In this document: piece by piece, positions 37,181 to 46,780 of the stretch
Numbering within the stretch: position 1 is the first letter of the stretch
Layout of the letters: the number at the start of each line of letters is the position of its first letter
From: an uncultured Faecalibacterium sp.
GTDB lineage: Bacteria > Bacillota > Clostridia > Oscillospirales > Ruminococcaceae
Direction of reading: 5' to 3'
Assembly (NCBI GenBank): GCA_900540455.1
Contig: UQGD01000002.1
Coordinates: 62,001-126,000, forward strand
Length of the DNA: 64,000 nucleotides
Translations under genes and position numbers: made by a program
The notes under the pieces: generated by a model
The model's input: the letters and a program-made list of their open reading frames with translations, nothing else
What the model was told of the DNA's origin: nothing
The model's database searches: none

Positions 37181-39115
37181 ATGAACCGAAACAAACAACA
37201 AAACAAACAATCCATTACACCTATGCAAAAGCAGGCTCTGTGGGTCTGCGGCCTTTGTGCGGTGGCCGTTCTGCTGACCGCAGGCATCACCCTGACCAAG
37301 CTAGCACAGGGCAAATACCAGCCGCCTGCTTCTTCCGAGCCTGCTCAACCGGAACAGCCGATGCTGCCGGGGGAAGAGGGTCTTTCCGGTCATTATCAGA
37401 TCGATAACACTTCCGCTGCACTGCTTGCAGAGACCCCCGACGCAGGGGAGGAGTACCTGGCCCAGACTTTGTTTTTGGGTGATTCCAACACGGTGCGTCT
37501 CTATAATAATGGTCTGGTATCTCTGCAGCAGTTTTGCGCCAAAGAGGGGATCGGCCTGCACTCGGCACTGCAGGAAGGGATCGTCAGCTTTAAAAACAAC
37601 AATAACCAGTATACCATCCCGCAGGCTGTGGCTATGATGAAGCCCCGCCGGGTAGTTCTGACCTTGGGTACCAATGATACCGGTATGGCGGTGCAGGATT
37701 TTATCAATAACTATACCGCACTGGTGCAGGCTATCCAGGCCAGCTATCCCTATACCGATATTATCGTCAATACGGTGCCGCCGGTACCCGCCGATCACGC
37801 CAGCTATCCCCAGATGGATCAAACGAAGATCGACGATTTCAACATGGCATTGCTGACCATGTGTGAACAGCTGGGGGTCAAGTTTTTGAACAGCGCAGAG
37901 GTCCTTAAGGATGAGACCGGCTACGGCCAGGCGGATTTTTATGGTGCCGGGGATATCCACCTGAAGAGCAGCGGCCTGAAAGCAATGCTGAACTATCTGC
38001 GCACCCACGCGTATCAAACCGAGGATCGCCGCCCGGATACCAGCGGTATCCCGATCCGTACCTTGGAGTATACCTCGAACCCCAGTTCCGCCGTTCCGGA
38101 TTCGTCCAGCGCGGCAGCTTCCTCTGAGGCAGAAGCCAAGGAGTTTGAGGCACGTTATCATGTGGACAAAAATGGCGGCGGCACGCTGTCCAGCGGAGAT
38201 GTCTCTGGCAAAACTTCGCTGTCTTATGCTGTCACCGCACCTACGCAGTCGGTCAGTGTTACCGCTGTGCCCGATGAAGGCTATGTGTTTGTCAAATGGA
38301 GCGACGGCGTTACCGACCGTACCCGTACAGACACGGGCTTTAAGCAGAACCTGGATGTGACAGCTGTATTCTCAGCAGTGTCCGTCCAGATCTCCAGCGA
38401 TGGCAAGGGATTTTTAGGTACCTCGTATACCTTCAAGGCTACCCTTAAGGGCAAGTATGCCAAGGCCGAATACCTGCATTGGTACGCAAATGGAGAGGAA
38501 GTAGTAGATGCTGCTGGCCGCACAAAGGTAACGGTGCTGGTCAATGATGAAATGCTGAATTCCACCTATCAGATCTACGCCGTGCTGCAGTATAACGGCA
38601 GCAGCGTGGCCAGTAACCCGCTGGTCATCTCCGTGGGCGGTGTAGAAGCTGGTTCCGGCAGCAGTTCTGCTTCTTCGTCGGGCAGCAGCTCTTCCGGCGG
38701 TACCAGTTCAGGGGCCTCCTCTGGAAGTGGCACCGGCTCGGATTCCGGGGCAGGCGCTGGATCAGGAAGCACCTCCAGCGGCAACGGGTCTTCTGTTTCG
38801 GGTGGTTCGGACAGCACGCCCTCTGGCGATTCTTCGGTCCCGAGCAGCTCGGAAGGTGCATCCTCTGTTCCTAGTGAATCCACCGGCTCCACCGGTGCAA
38901 CGGGAGATACATCATCCGGAAATGGCGGCTCCGGTAATTCCTCTGCCCCCTCCGGCAACTCGGAAGGCACCGGCAATGCACCGTCCCCTGAGAACAACAA
39001 AGAGGAAGCTCCTGAAGCTCCTTCAAAACAGGAATCGCAGGAGGAAGAGAGCGCTGAAAATGATGCAGCCTCTCAGGAACCCTCCGCCGATGCAGAAGCT
39101 ACGGGGCAGGCTTGA
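37181..39115 (+). CDS. membrane-anchored SGNH hydrolase with InlB-like repeat and Ser/Gly tail
   Basis: 644 residues. Of two nearby ATGs, 37181 is preferred because GGGGA lies six bases ahead of it. A membrane helix (about 20-43) anchors it with the rest outside. The SGNH esterase domain has block I FLGDSNT (Ser102), LGTND (163-167) and GDIHL (Asp258, His260). A short divergent InlB B-repeat (about 318-390) with EGYVFVKWSDG follows, then an Ig-like segment, a Ser/Gly low-complexity stretch (about 490-600) and an acidic Pro/Glu end. There is no LPXTG motif. Such domains often deacylate cell-wall or surface glycans; the substrate is unknown. Confidence 0.85.
   Translation: MNRNKQQNKQSITPMQKQALWVCGLCAVAVLLTAGITLTKLAQGKYQPPASSEPAQPEQPMLPGEEGLSGHYQIDNTSAALLAETPDAGEEYLAQTLFLGDSNTVRLYNNGLVSLQQFCAKEGIGLHSALQEGIVSFKNNNNQYTIPQAVAMMKPRRVVLTLGTNDTGMAVQDFINNYTALVQAIQASYPYTDIIVNTVPPVPADHASYPQMDQTKIDDFNMALLTMCEQLGVKFLNSAEVLKDETGYGQADFYGAGDIHLKSSGLKAMLNYLRTHAYQTEDRRPDTSGIPIRTLEYTSNPSSAVPDSSSAAASSEAEAKEFEARYHVDKNGGGTLSSGDVSGKTSLSYAVTAPTQSVSVTAVPDEGYVFVKWSDGVTDRTRTDTGFKQNLDVTAVFSAVSVQISSDGKGFLGTSYTFKATLKGKYAKAEYLHWYANGEEVVDAAGRTKVTVLVNDEMLNSTYQIYAVLQYNGSSVASNPLVISVGGVEAGSGSSSASSSGSSSSGGTSSGASSGSGTGSDSGAGAGSGSTSSGNGSSVSGGSDSTPSGDSSVPSSSEGASSVPSESTGSTGATGDTSSGNGGSGNSSAPSGNSEGTGNAPSPENNKEEAPEAPSKQESQEEESAENDAASQEPSADAEATGQA
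38655..38990 (+). repeat. Ser/Gly-rich low-complexity coding stretch
   Basis: Codons for Ser, Gly and Thr dominate (TCC, AGC, GGC, TCT), giving a flexible linker-like tail in the SGNH hydrolase. The codons vary, so it is low complexity at protein level rather than a simple DNA repeat. Confidence 0.8.
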
Positions 39116-39174
39116 GATTCACGCTTTTTTCTTGCCGTGCATATGCTGACAGCAAGAAAGGAGGCTTTGAACCC

Positions 39175-39396
39175 ATGACCGATGAAGAGCTTCTTGTACC
39201 CAGTATGCCCGGGGCAGAGGATGTGACCGACGGCAGCGTGGATCACTACGAGATGGATTGGCCGGTGATCGATAACCGCGCCCTTGAGGAAGAAATGTAT
39301 AAATGCAAACCGGTCTCCTGCGGGGGCAGTGCTGCCTGCCAGGACAATCAGCCCCTGCAGACAGATGAGGAAATGTACGAGATCATTCCGGGTTAA
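39175..39396 (+). CDS. small acidic Cys-containing protein, unknown function
   Basis: 73 residues. AAGGAGG precedes the ATG. I do not recognise the family. The sequence begins MTDEELLVPSMPGAED, is strongly acidic, has VDHYEMDWPVIDNRALEEEM in the middle, then three Cys in CKPVSCGGSAAC, and ends DEEMYEIIPG, where EEMY appears for the second time. There is no signal peptide and no membrane helix. Neighbours (SGNH hydrolase, HAD phosphatase) do not reveal a role. Two hairpins follow it. It might be a metal-binding or regulatory peptide, or a precursor peptide, but no modifying enzyme is near. Confidence 0.65.
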   Translation: MTDEELLVPSMPGAEDVTDGSVDHYEMDWPVIDNRALEEEMYKCKPVSCGGSAACQDNQPLQTDEEMYEIIPG

Positions 39397-39400
39397 ACGG

Positions 39401-39434
39401 GAAGCCAGCTCTGCCAGAAGACAGGGCTGGCTTC
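39401..39434 (+). terminator. hairpin after the 73-residue protein gene
   Basis: GAAGCCAGCTCTG (39401-39413) pairs with CAGGGCTGGCTTC (39422-39434), 13 bases with one G-U pair, but without a clear T run. A second stem (39450-39483, GAGATG/CATCTC outermost) follows, so the pair may together limit read-through. Confidence 0.5.
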
Positions 39435-39514
39435 TGCCTGTAAAAACAAGAGATGAGCTGTCCTTTTGAGGGCAGGGCATCTCCTCGCTTTATAGAAAGA
39501 GAAAGGGACGCTTT

Positions 39515-40255
39515 ATGGCAAAATATTATTGTGTTCTGTTTGATGCTGACAATACGCTGCTGGATTTTGATGCCGCGGAAAGCAAGGCGCTGGCCGAAAC
39601 GCTGATCAACTATGGCATCGAGCCCGATGCACAGACGGTACAGACCTACCGCGAGATCAATGCTGAACTCTGGCAGCAGCTGGAAAAAGGGCAGATCCGT
39701 CGGGAAAAACTGATGGCGGAGCGCTTTACCCGTTTCCTGAAAGCTGTGGACGCTGCGGGAAATGGCCCCGAGATGAACCGCTATTATCTGGAGCGCCTGT
39801 CCACGCATCCCGACCTTATGGCCAGCAACGTGCTGGATGTGATGCACGAACTGTCCGAAGTGGCTACCCTGGCCATTGTGACCAATGGATTTGACCGGGT
39901 GCAGTCCCGCCGGGTGGTGGAGTCTGGCTTGGCAGATTATATGGAAGGGGTCTTTGTCTCCGAAAAACTGGACACCGAAAAGCCCAACCGTAAAATCTTT
40001 GATGCGGCTCTGCGGGCTCTTGGGGTGGAAAACCGGGAACATGTTCTGATGGTAGGCGACAGCCTTTCCAGCGATATCCAGGGCGGCAATGGCGCTGGTT
40101 TGGATACCTGTTGGTTCAACCCTTCTCATGCGGAAAATCCGGGCAAGGTCTGCCCGACTTACGAGATCGATGCGCTGGAGCAGCTGTACCCCTTGGTCAT
40201 GGAGCCGGAGGAACTGGCCAACCTGGGGCTGAAGCACCGCCGCCACCAGCCGTAA
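39515..40255 (+). CDS. YjjG family HAD hydrolase, probable pyrimidine 5'-nucleotidase
   Basis: 246 residues. Motif I FDADNTLLDFDAAE, with Asn after the second Asp and the FDAAE sequence, is typical of YjjG-type noncanonical nucleotidases that remove damaged pyrimidine monophosphates. Motif II is IVTNGFDRVQ, a Lys lies in TEKPNRKIFDAAL, and motif III is MVGDSLSSDIQGGNGAGLDTCW. The helical cap covers about 20-95. GAAAGGGA is the ribosome-binding site. The gene is followed by the ABC-F gene within 31 bases. Confidence 0.9.
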   Translation: MAKYYCVLFDADNTLLDFDAAESKALAETLINYGIEPDAQTVQTYREINAELWQQLEKGQIRREKLMAERFTRFLKAVDAAGNGPEMNRYYLERLSTHPDLMASNVLDVMHELSEVATLAIVTNGFDRVQSRRVVESGLADYMEGVFVSEKLDTEKPNRKIFDAALRALGVENREHVLMVGDSLSSDIQGGNGAGLDTCWFNPSHAENPGKVCPTYEIDALEQLYPLVMEPEELANLGLKHRRHQP

Positions 40256-40286
40256 CCATTTCTGTGCCGAGGGATGTGTGGAAATT

Positions 40287-42185
40287 ATGCTGATTCATTT
40301 AGAAAAACTGGGCAAGAGCTTTGGCGAAAAGCTTGTTTTGCGGGATGTGACGGCCAGTGTTGAACGAGAGGACCGCATTGGCATTGTGGGGCAGAACGGC
40401 GCCGGAAAAACGACCTTGCTGAAGATCCTTACCGAAGAGTACACCGATTACGATGGGGAATTCAGCGTGACCCATGGAGTCACGCTGGGTTACCTGGAGC
40501 AAAACGCCAAGCTGGATGTGACCCTGGATATTTATGGGGAGATGCGCTCCTGCTTTGCTCCTGTGCTGGAGGCCATGGCCCGTATGCAGATCCTGGAGCG
40601 CAAAATGGCGGCAGAGTCCAATCAGACCCAGCTGTTGGCGCAGCATGAGGAGCTGCAAAGCATCATTGATGCTGCGGATGGCTACCAGATGGATGTCAAC
40701 ATCAAAAAGGTGCTGTCTGGTATGGGTTTTGCTCAGGATACCTGGGGCAAAAATGTTGGCGTGCTTTCTGGCGGAGAGCTGACCCGCCTGCGTTTGGCAA
40801 AACTGCTGCTGGAAAAGCCGGATGTGCTGATCCTGGACGAGCCTACCAACCATCTGGACTTTGCCACGATGGAATGGCTGGAAAGCTACCTCAAGACCTA
40901 TTCCGGTGCTGTGCTGGTGGTCAGCCATGACCGCTATTTCCTGGACAACGTGTGTACAAAGATCTGGGAGGTTGCCGGTCAGACTATGACCATTTATAAA
41001 GGCAATTTCTCTGCCTATCTGCCGCAGAAAGAGGCCGCCGATGCGCTGCGTCAAAAACAGCATGATGCGGATGTAGCACTGGCCGAAAAATTGCAGGATT
41101 ACATCGACCGCAATCTGGTGCGGGCTTCCACCACTAAAATGGCTCAAAGCCGCCGCAAACAGCTGGAAAAGCTGGAGATCACGGAAGCTCCTGTGGATGA
41201 GACCAACGAGCTGAAATTCCGTTTTGAATACGACGTGGAGCCTTGGAATGAGCTGGTGATGCTCAAAAACCTTAGTGTCCGCATCGGGGAGCGCACTCTG
41301 TTGGAGCCCTTTACCTACACAGTGTGCCGCGGAGAGCGGCTGGTGATCGCCGGACCCAATGGCGCAGGCAAATCCACTTTGATGCAGGTGTTGGACGGCA
41401 AGCGCCGTCCCTCCGGCGGTATGGTGCGTCTGGGCACCGGGGCGCGCCCCAGTATTTTTGCCCAGCAGCAGAATCGAGTGGGCGCAGGACGGGTGATCGA
41501 TGTTATTTGGAACAAGTATCCCCGCATGACTGAGCTGGAGGTGCGCAGTCATTTGGCAAGACTGGGCTTCCGGGGCGAAACGGTATTCAAACCCTGCGAG
41601 GCCCTCTCCGGCGGCGAGCTGGCTCGCCTTCGTTTTGCAGAGATCGTGCTGGAACGGCCCAATCTGCTGTTTTTGGACGAGCCCACCAACCACCTGGATA
41701 TTTATACCCGCGAGAATCTGACCGAAGCGCTGCAAGCCTATACTGGCACATTGCTGCTGGTAACGCATGACCGTCATTTGATGAACAGTCTGGCGTGTCC
41801 GATCCTTTATTTGGAGGACGGCCGTGCCACCCTGTACCCCAGTTATGATGCGCTTATGGGGCGGGCGATCCCTGCGGCTGCACCTGCTCAGGCAGCAGAA
41901 CCGGCAAAGACCGGATACGGCAAGGAACAGCGCCGCCGCCGTGCAGAACTGCGCGCTAAGATCAAAGCCTGTGAGGATGAGATGGAAGCCTGCGGCGCAC
42001 GAGAGGTAGAGCTGGACAGCGAGATCAACAGCCCGGAAGTTTACAACGACCCGCAGCTGCTGCGCCAGAAAAGCGATGAATTGAGCGACCTGCGCTTCCA
42101 TCAGGAAGAATTGTTTGCTGCTTGGGAGGCTGCCATGGAAGAACAGGAGCAGTACGAGCAGGCGCTGTCTGCAGCCGAGAAATAA
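40287..42185 (+). CDS. ABC-F family ATPase (Uup/YdiF-like ribosome protection or translation factor)
   Basis: 632 residues; two ABC cassettes and no membrane segments. The ATG at 40287 is preferred over an in-frame GTG at 40278. Walker A motifs are GQNGAGKTT (first) and GPNGAGKST (second); signatures are LSGGELTRLRLA and LSGGELARLRFA; both cassettes end in LDEPTNHLD. The linker between cassettes (about 240-320) is charged and helical, and the C-terminus has a coiled coil (about 545-630). ABC-F proteins act on the ribosome E site; some give antibiotic resistance, but nothing here singles that out. Confidence 0.94.
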   Translation: MLIHLEKLGKSFGEKLVLRDVTASVEREDRIGIVGQNGAGKTTLLKILTEEYTDYDGEFSVTHGVTLGYLEQNAKLDVTLDIYGEMRSCFAPVLEAMARMQILERKMAAESNQTQLLAQHEELQSIIDAADGYQMDVNIKKVLSGMGFAQDTWGKNVGVLSGGELTRLRLAKLLLEKPDVLILDEPTNHLDFATMEWLESYLKTYSGAVLVVSHDRYFLDNVCTKIWEVAGQTMTIYKGNFSAYLPQKEAADALRQKQHDADVALAEKLQDYIDRNLVRASTTKMAQSRRKQLEKLEITEAPVDETNELKFRFEYDVEPWNELVMLKNLSVRIGERTLLEPFTYTVCRGERLVIAGPNGAGKSTLMQVLDGKRRPSGGMVRLGTGARPSIFAQQQNRVGAGRVIDVIWNKYPRMTELEVRSHLARLGFRGETVFKPCEALSGGELARLRFAEIVLERPNLLFLDEPTNHLDIYTRENLTEALQAYTGTLLLVTHDRHLMNSLACPILYLEDGRATLYPSYDALMGRAIPAAAPAQAAEPAKTGYGKEQRRRRAELRAKIKACEDEMEACGAREVELDSEINSPEVYNDPQLLRQKSDELSDLRFHQEELFAAWEAAMEEQEQYEQALSAAEK

Positions 42186-42216
42186 ACGACCGATCAACCG
42201 AGAGGAGGCGCACTTT

Positions 42217-42756
42217 ATGCCGCGGCATACCTACAAAAAGACACGTCAGATTGCTTTATCTGGTCTGCTGTTTGCGCTGGCCATGGCATTGTCCTTTGTG
42301 GAAGGCACCTTGGTGATCCCGGGGCTTCTGCCCGGGATGAAACTAGGGCTGGCCAACATTGTGGTGATGTATGCGCTGTTTTTCATGGGACCGGGGCAGG
42401 CTTTGGCACTTGATCTGCTGAAAGCAGGCTTTGTGTTTTTGGTGTCCGGACCAACCGCAGGCTTTTTGTCCTTCTGCGGAGGGATGCTGTCACTGCTGGT
42501 GATGTGGCTGCTGTACTATGTTCTGCCGCTGCGTCCTACTTGGTTTATCCTGTCGGTCTGCGGCGCGCTGGCGCATAACATCGGCCAGCTGCTGGGGGCC
42601 GGACTGATCCTTTCTTCTGCGATGTCGCTGTACTATGCCCCGGTCATGCTGGTACTGGGGCTTGGTATGGGGGCGCTTACTTCTATTACTCTGCGCGCTT
42701 TGCTGCCGGCCCTTAGCCGCCTGGGACTGAATACAAAGGAAAAGCAGGGAGAATAA
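42217..42756 (+). CDS. Gx transporter family protein (annotated as heptaprenyl diphosphate synthase component I)
   Basis: 179 residues with about five or six membrane helices. The family features are the N-terminal KTRQIALSGLLFALAMALSF, the LPGMKLGLANIVVMYALFF segment and LSFCGGMLSLLVMWLL, which match the ECF S-component-like Gx transporter family. It has been called a heptaprenyl diphosphate synthase subunit by fused-gene association, but a membrane uptake role is more likely. GAGAGGAGG is the ribosome-binding site. No partner enzyme or ECF module is adjacent. Confidence 0.85.
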   Translation: MPRHTYKKTRQIALSGLLFALAMALSFVEGTLVIPGLLPGMKLGLANIVVMYALFFMGPGQALALDLLKAGFVFLVSGPTAGFLSFCGGMLSLLVMWLLYYVLPLRPTWFILSVCGALAHNIGQLLGAGLILSSAMSLYYAPVMLVLGLGMGALTSITLRALLPALSRLGLNTKEKQGE

Positions 42757-42813
42757 GCCGTTTCCATACCAGTGAAGCGCTTATACAGCGCAAGTGCTTC
42801 CATCCAAAAACAG

Positions 42814-42842
42814 TTGCACCAGCAGATAGATTCCGATATAAT
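42814..42842 (+). promoter_or_regulatory. promoter of lon
   Basis: TTGCAC (42814-42819), a 17-base spacer and a perfect TATAAT (42837-42842), giving a leader of about 100 bases. The 191-base gap 42757-42947 shows no other feature. Confidence 0.8.
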
Positions 42843-42947
42843 AAGAAGTATTCCTAAAGTTATAAGGGCATTTTGCACCTTTCATTCTGCCCCTTAAAAA
42901 AACTGTCTTTGCCCGACACGGCGCAAAGGCAGCCGGGAGGTTTGTAT

Positions 42948-45389
42948 ATGTCTGAAAAAGTTACGGTAAAGGTGGAGCGTCATGAGTTGCACCTGCCAGC
43001 CATCGCCCTGCGGGGTCTGGTGGTGTTTCCTAACAATTTGGTCCACTTTGAGGTAGGCCGTGCGAAAAGCATTGCTGCGGTGGAGTGGGCTATGGCCAAC
43101 AATTCCAATGTTTTTTTGGTGACCCAGAAAGAGATGGATACCGATGAGCCTGCGGCGGAAGATCTGTATGCTTATGGCGTAGTAGCCGAGGTCAAACAGG
43201 TGCTTCGCGTTTCGGATGAATTGGTCAAGGTTCTGGTAGAGGGTAAGACCCGTGCAAAGATGCTGGGTCTGGACGGCAGCGGCAGCTTTCTGCTGGCATC
43301 TGTCCGCCCGGCCCCTGTCCGCGGGGTCAAGGCCGATGATTCCATCCGTCTGGAAGCATTGCTCCGCAGCCTGAAAAGCTGCTTTGATGAATACCTGGGC
43401 ATGAACCCCCGTCTGGGCAAAGATGTGGTGTTCTCCATCGTTTCCAGCGATGATCCGGTGTTTTTGAGCGAATACATCCCCGCCAATCTTTTGTTCCGCT
43501 ATGAGGATAAGCAGGCGGTCATGAACGAAAACACCCTGACGGGCCGTTTGCAGCGTCTGATCGAGATGCTGCGGCGGGAGTGCCAGGTGATGCGGGTGGA
43601 AAAGGAGATCGCTGATAAGGTCAACGAAGCAATGGACCGCAACCAGCGGGAGTATTACCTGCACGAACAGCTCCATGTGATCAACGATGAGCTGGGAGAA
43701 GGGGACGACACCCATGCCGAAGCGGATGAATACCGCCGCCGTATCCAGGAACTGCACTTGGCCGAGGACAGCGAGAAAAAGCTGCTGAAAGAGGTGGATC
43801 GCCTTGCCAAGATGCAGAGCAGCAACCAGGAAGCTGCGATCATCCGAACCTATCTGGACACCTGCCTGGACCTGCCTTGGAATACCTTTACGGTGGATGA
43901 TCTGGACATTGCCCGGGCGCAGCAGATCCTGGACCGGGACCACTATGGTCTGAAAAAGGTCAAGGACCGTATTCTGGAGATCTTGGCTGTGCGCAAATTG
44001 TCGCCGGATGTCAAGGCACAGATCATCTGTCTGGCAGGCCCTCCGGGTGTGGGTAAGACCAGTATCGCTCGTTCCATCGCCGAGAGCCTTGGGCGCAAAT
44101 ATGTGCGCCTGAGCCTGGGTGGTGTGCGGGATGAAGCCGAGATCCGTGGTCATCGCCGCACCTATATTGGCGCCATGCCGGGTAAGATCATTTCTGCCAT
44201 GATCACGGCCAAGAGTTCCAACCCGCTGATGCTGCTGGACGAGATCGATAAACTGGCAGGAGATTTCCGGGGCGACCCCGCAGCCGCTCTGCTGGAAGCC
44301 CTGGACCCGGAACAGAACGGCACCTTCAATGACCATTTCCTGGATATTCCGTACGATCTGAGCCATGTTCTGTTCATTACTACGGCCAACGATCTGGGCA
44401 GTATTCCCGGCCCTCTGCGGGATCGTATGGATGTGATCGAGCTGCCCAGTTATACCCGGGTGGAAAAATACAATATCGCCCGCAAACATCTGCTGCCTAA
44501 GCAGCTCAAACTCTGCGGTCTGTCTGGAAAGGTCACGCTGTCGCAGAGCGCTTTGTATGATATCATCGATGGGTATACCCGTGAGGCCGGTGTGCGTAAT
44601 CTGGAGCGTACTATTACCAGCGTGCTCCGCAAATGTGCCCGAAAGATCGCCAGTGGTGAGGTCGAGAGTGTATCCGTCACGGCCTCCTCGCTGGAAGAGC
44701 TGCTGGGTCCCCGCCAGGTCAAGGCAGACTTCTTGAACCGCACCAATATGGTGGGTGTCGCCAATGGTCTGGCTTGGACCAGTGTGGGCGGCGAGACTCT
44801 GCCAATCGAAGTACAGGTCATGGATGAGGGCAGCGGAAAGATCACGGTCACTGGTTCCCTGGGCGATGTCATGAAGGAGAGTGCCCAGCTGGCGGTCACC
44901 TATGTGCGGGTCCATGCAGCAGAATATGGCATCGACCCGGAGCGCCTGAAGAAATGCGATCTGCATATCCATGCCCCCGAGGGCGCAGTGCCCAAGGACG
45001 GCCCTTCGGCTGGTGTTACGCTGACCACAGCCTTGGTGTCCTGTCTGTCCGGGATGCCGGTGCGGGGAGATGTTGCCATGACCGGTGAGATCACCTTGCA
45101 TGGCAATGTGCTGCCCATTGGCGGCCTGCGGGAAAAGAGCATGGCTGCGTATCGGGAGGGGATAAAGCTGGTGCTAATCCCCAAGGGAAACGAGCCGGAT
45201 CTGTATGAAGTGGATGACGAGGTGAAAAAGAACCTGGAGTTTCTGCCGGTAACAAACCTCTCGCAGGTATTGGAAGCAGCTCTGCTTCGGGAAAAAAAGT
45301 CAGCTTCCCGGCGGAGCCGTTCTTCCCAAAAAACACAGCCAGAAAAAGCCCCTGTGACGGACAGCGTCCAGGCAGGGCCGGTATGCTGA
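42948..45389 (+). CDS. lon: ATP-dependent protease Lon
   Basis: 813 residues. The start at 42948 follows GGGAGG; the open frame upstream to 42873 has no site. The N-terminal substrate-binding domain (about 15-205) begins [20 protein letters not shown]. The AAA+ domain has Walker A GPPGVGKT (about 365-372) and LLDEIDKL. The protease domain has the catalytic Ser in KDGPSAGVT (about 687) and Lys about 43 residues later in [10 protein letters not shown]. The C-terminal 35 residues are a charged Lys/Ser-rich extension. It degrades damaged and regulatory proteins. engB follows at 28 bases. Confidence 0.98.
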   Translation: MSEKVTVKVERHELHLPAIALRGLVVFPNNLVHFEVGRAKSIAAVEWAMANNSNVFLVTQKEMDTDEPAAEDLYAYGVVAEVKQVLRVSDELVKVLVEGKTRAKMLGLDGSGSFLLASVRPAPVRGVKADDSIRLEALLRSLKSCFDEYLGMNPRLGKDVVFSIVSSDDPVFLSEYIPANLLFRYEDKQAVMNENTLTGRLQRLIEMLRRECQVMRVEKEIADKVNEAMDRNQREYYLHEQLHVINDELGEGDDTHAEADEYRRRIQELHLAEDSEKKLLKEVDRLAKMQSSNQEAAIIRTYLDTCLDLPWNTFTVDDLDIARAQQILDRDHYGLKKVKDRILEILAVRKLSPDVKAQIICLAGPPGVGKTSIARSIAESLGRKYVRLSLGGVRDEAEIRGHRRTYIGAMPGKIISAMITAKSSNPLMLLDEIDKLAGDFRGDPAAALLEALDPEQNGTFNDHFLDIPYDLSHVLFITTANDLGSIPGPLRDRMDVIELPSYTRVEKYNIARKHLLPKQLKLCGLSGKVTLSQSALYDIIDGYTREAGVRNLERTITSVLRKCARKIASGEVESVSVTASSLEELLGPRQVKADFLNRTNMVGVANGLAWTSVGGETLPIEVQVMDEGSGKITVTGSLGDVMKESAQLAVTYVRVHAAEYGIDPERLKKCDLHIHAPEGAVPKDGPSAGVTLTTALVSCLSGMPVRGDVAMTGEITLHGNVLPIGGLREKSMAAYREGIKLVLIPKGNEPDLYEVDDEVKKNLEFLPVTNLSQVLEAALLREKKSASRRSRSSQKTQPEKAPVTDSVQAGPVC

Positions 45390-45417
45390 CCGTTAGAGCA
45401 GAGAAAGGGAGAGAGCT

Positions 45418-46020
45418 ATGAAGTATCAAAAGGCAGAGTTTCTGGCCAGTTATGGCCTGGCCAGCCAGCTGCCCCCCAGCGACCGCCCCGAACTGAGTTT
45501 TTCGGGCCGTTCCAACGTAGGCAAATCCAGTCTCATCAATAAGCTGTGCAACCGCAAAAATCTCGCACGGGTGTCCAGCACCCCGGGCAAAACAGCAACC
45601 ATCAATTTTTATGGGGTGGATCAGTGCTACTTTGTAGACCTGCCCGGCTATGGCTATGCCAAGGTGGCTAACGCTGACCGGGAGCGGTGGGACAACCTGA
45701 TCAACGGTTACTTTGATGCCTCTCGTCAGCAGGCACTGCTGGTGCAGCTGATCGATTGCCGCCATGCCCCCAGCGCTGACGATATCCAGATGCTGGAATA
45801 CCTGCGGTATCATCGCGTCCCCTTTGTAGTGGCATTGACCAAGGCGGACAAGCTGAAAAAAAGCCAGCTGCAAAAGACGCAGGCCGAGTTTGAGGCCATT
45901 CTGATGCCTTATGGCTGTCAGAAGGTGCTGCTGACCAGCGGAGAAAACGGCTACGGTATCCCAGAGCTTCAGGCTGTACTGGATGCTGCGGTGGCACAGT
46001 GCGGTCAGAGTGAGGAGTGA
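45418..46020 (+). CDS. engB: ribosome biogenesis GTPase EngB (YsxC/YihA)
   Basis: 200 residues. G1 GRSNVGKS at 30-37, Switch region GKTATINFY, G3 DLPGYGYAKV and G4 TKADK define the small TrmE-Era-type GTPase involved in 50S assembly. The lon-engB order is conserved in Firmicutes. GGGAGAG precedes the ATG, and the next gene begins six bases after the stop. Confidence 0.97.
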   Translation: MKYQKAEFLASYGLASQLPPSDRPELSFSGRSNVGKSSLINKLCNRKNLARVSSTPGKTATINFYGVDQCYFVDLPGYGYAKVANADRERWDNLINGYFDASRQQALLVQLIDCRHAPSADDIQMLEYLRYHRVPFVVALTKADKLKKSQLQKTQAEFEAILMPYGCQKVLLTSGENGYGIPELQAVLDAAVAQCGQSEE

Positions 46021-46026
46021 ACTGTC

Positions 46027-46776
46027 ATGGCTTACCATGAATTTGCCTATTTCTACGATGAGTTCAACGGCGAAGCCGACTATGATGCGCTCTATGCCCA
46101 GATCAAAGGGCAGCTTGATGCCCACGGCATCCAGAATGGCATCGTTGCAGATCTGGGCTGTGGGACAGGAGAACTGACCCTGATGCTGACGCAGGCCGGT
46201 TATGATATGATCGGCATCGATCAGTCCGAACAGATGCTCTGCGTGGTACAGGATAAGGCCCAGCAGCTGGGGCTGTCTCAGGGGCTGCTGCTGCTTCGGC
46301 AGGACCTTTTGCAGCTGGATCTCTATGGAACGATCCAGGCGGCGGTGTCTACCTTTGACACATTCAACCACCTGCCGGATCTGGATAAAGCCATTGCCAA
46401 TGCTGGCTTTTTTATGGAAAAAGGCGGCGTGCTCCTGTTTGATATGAACACGCCCTATAAACACCAGGAGGTCCTGGGGGAGAACTGCTTTACCTTTGAG
46501 CAGGAGGATGCCCGCTGCATCTGGAAAAACCACTATGACCCTGTTTCCCGCCGGGTGGAGATCCAGCTCCAGATCGACGATCTGGAGACGGGGGAGCAGT
46601 TCCATGAGAACTTTTTTGAGTATACATATACCCTGGAGCAGGTGCGAACTGCGCTGGAAAACCACGGTTTTGCATTGGAAAGCGTCTGTGATGGGGAGAG
46701 CTTTGGCCCGTTGACGGAAAAGAGCGAGCGTTTCTTCTTCTGTGCGGTCAAACAATATACCCAGTTGGAGGGATAA
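46027..46776 (+). CDS. class I SAM-dependent methyltransferase
   Basis: 249 residues. The SAM-binding motif ADLGCGTGELTLML lies at about 41-54, the acidic end of strand 2 is GIDQSEQML, and STFDTFNHL stands at the position of motif IV. The N-terminal YHEFAYFYDEF is common in this YqeM-like group. The substrate cannot be inferred; relatives act on tRNA or small molecules. It sits between engB and hslO with gaps of six and four bases, so it belongs to the lon operon. Confidence 0.85.
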   Translation: MAYHEFAYFYDEFNGEADYDALYAQIKGQLDAHGIQNGIVADLGCGTGELTLMLTQAGYDMIGIDQSEQMLCVVQDKAQQLGLSQGLLLLRQDLLQLDLYGTIQAAVSTFDTFNHLPDLDKAIANAGFFMEKGGVLLFDMNTPYKHQEVLGENCFTFEQEDARCIWKNHYDPVSRRVEIQLQIDDLETGEQFHENFFEYTYTLEQVRTALENHGFALESVCDGESFGPLTEKSERFFFCAVKQYTQLEG

Positions 46777-46780
46777 CAAG

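Noticed and set aside
40287..42185. Antibiotic-resistance ABC-F call
   Set aside because: The long C-terminal coiled coil and general sequence suit a housekeeping Uup/YdiF-type factor; nothing specific to a resistance class could be seen.
42894..45101. 735-codon open frame on the minus strand opposite lon
   Set aside because: The same kind of antisense shadow; no ribosome site and no domain, while lon is complete on the other strand.
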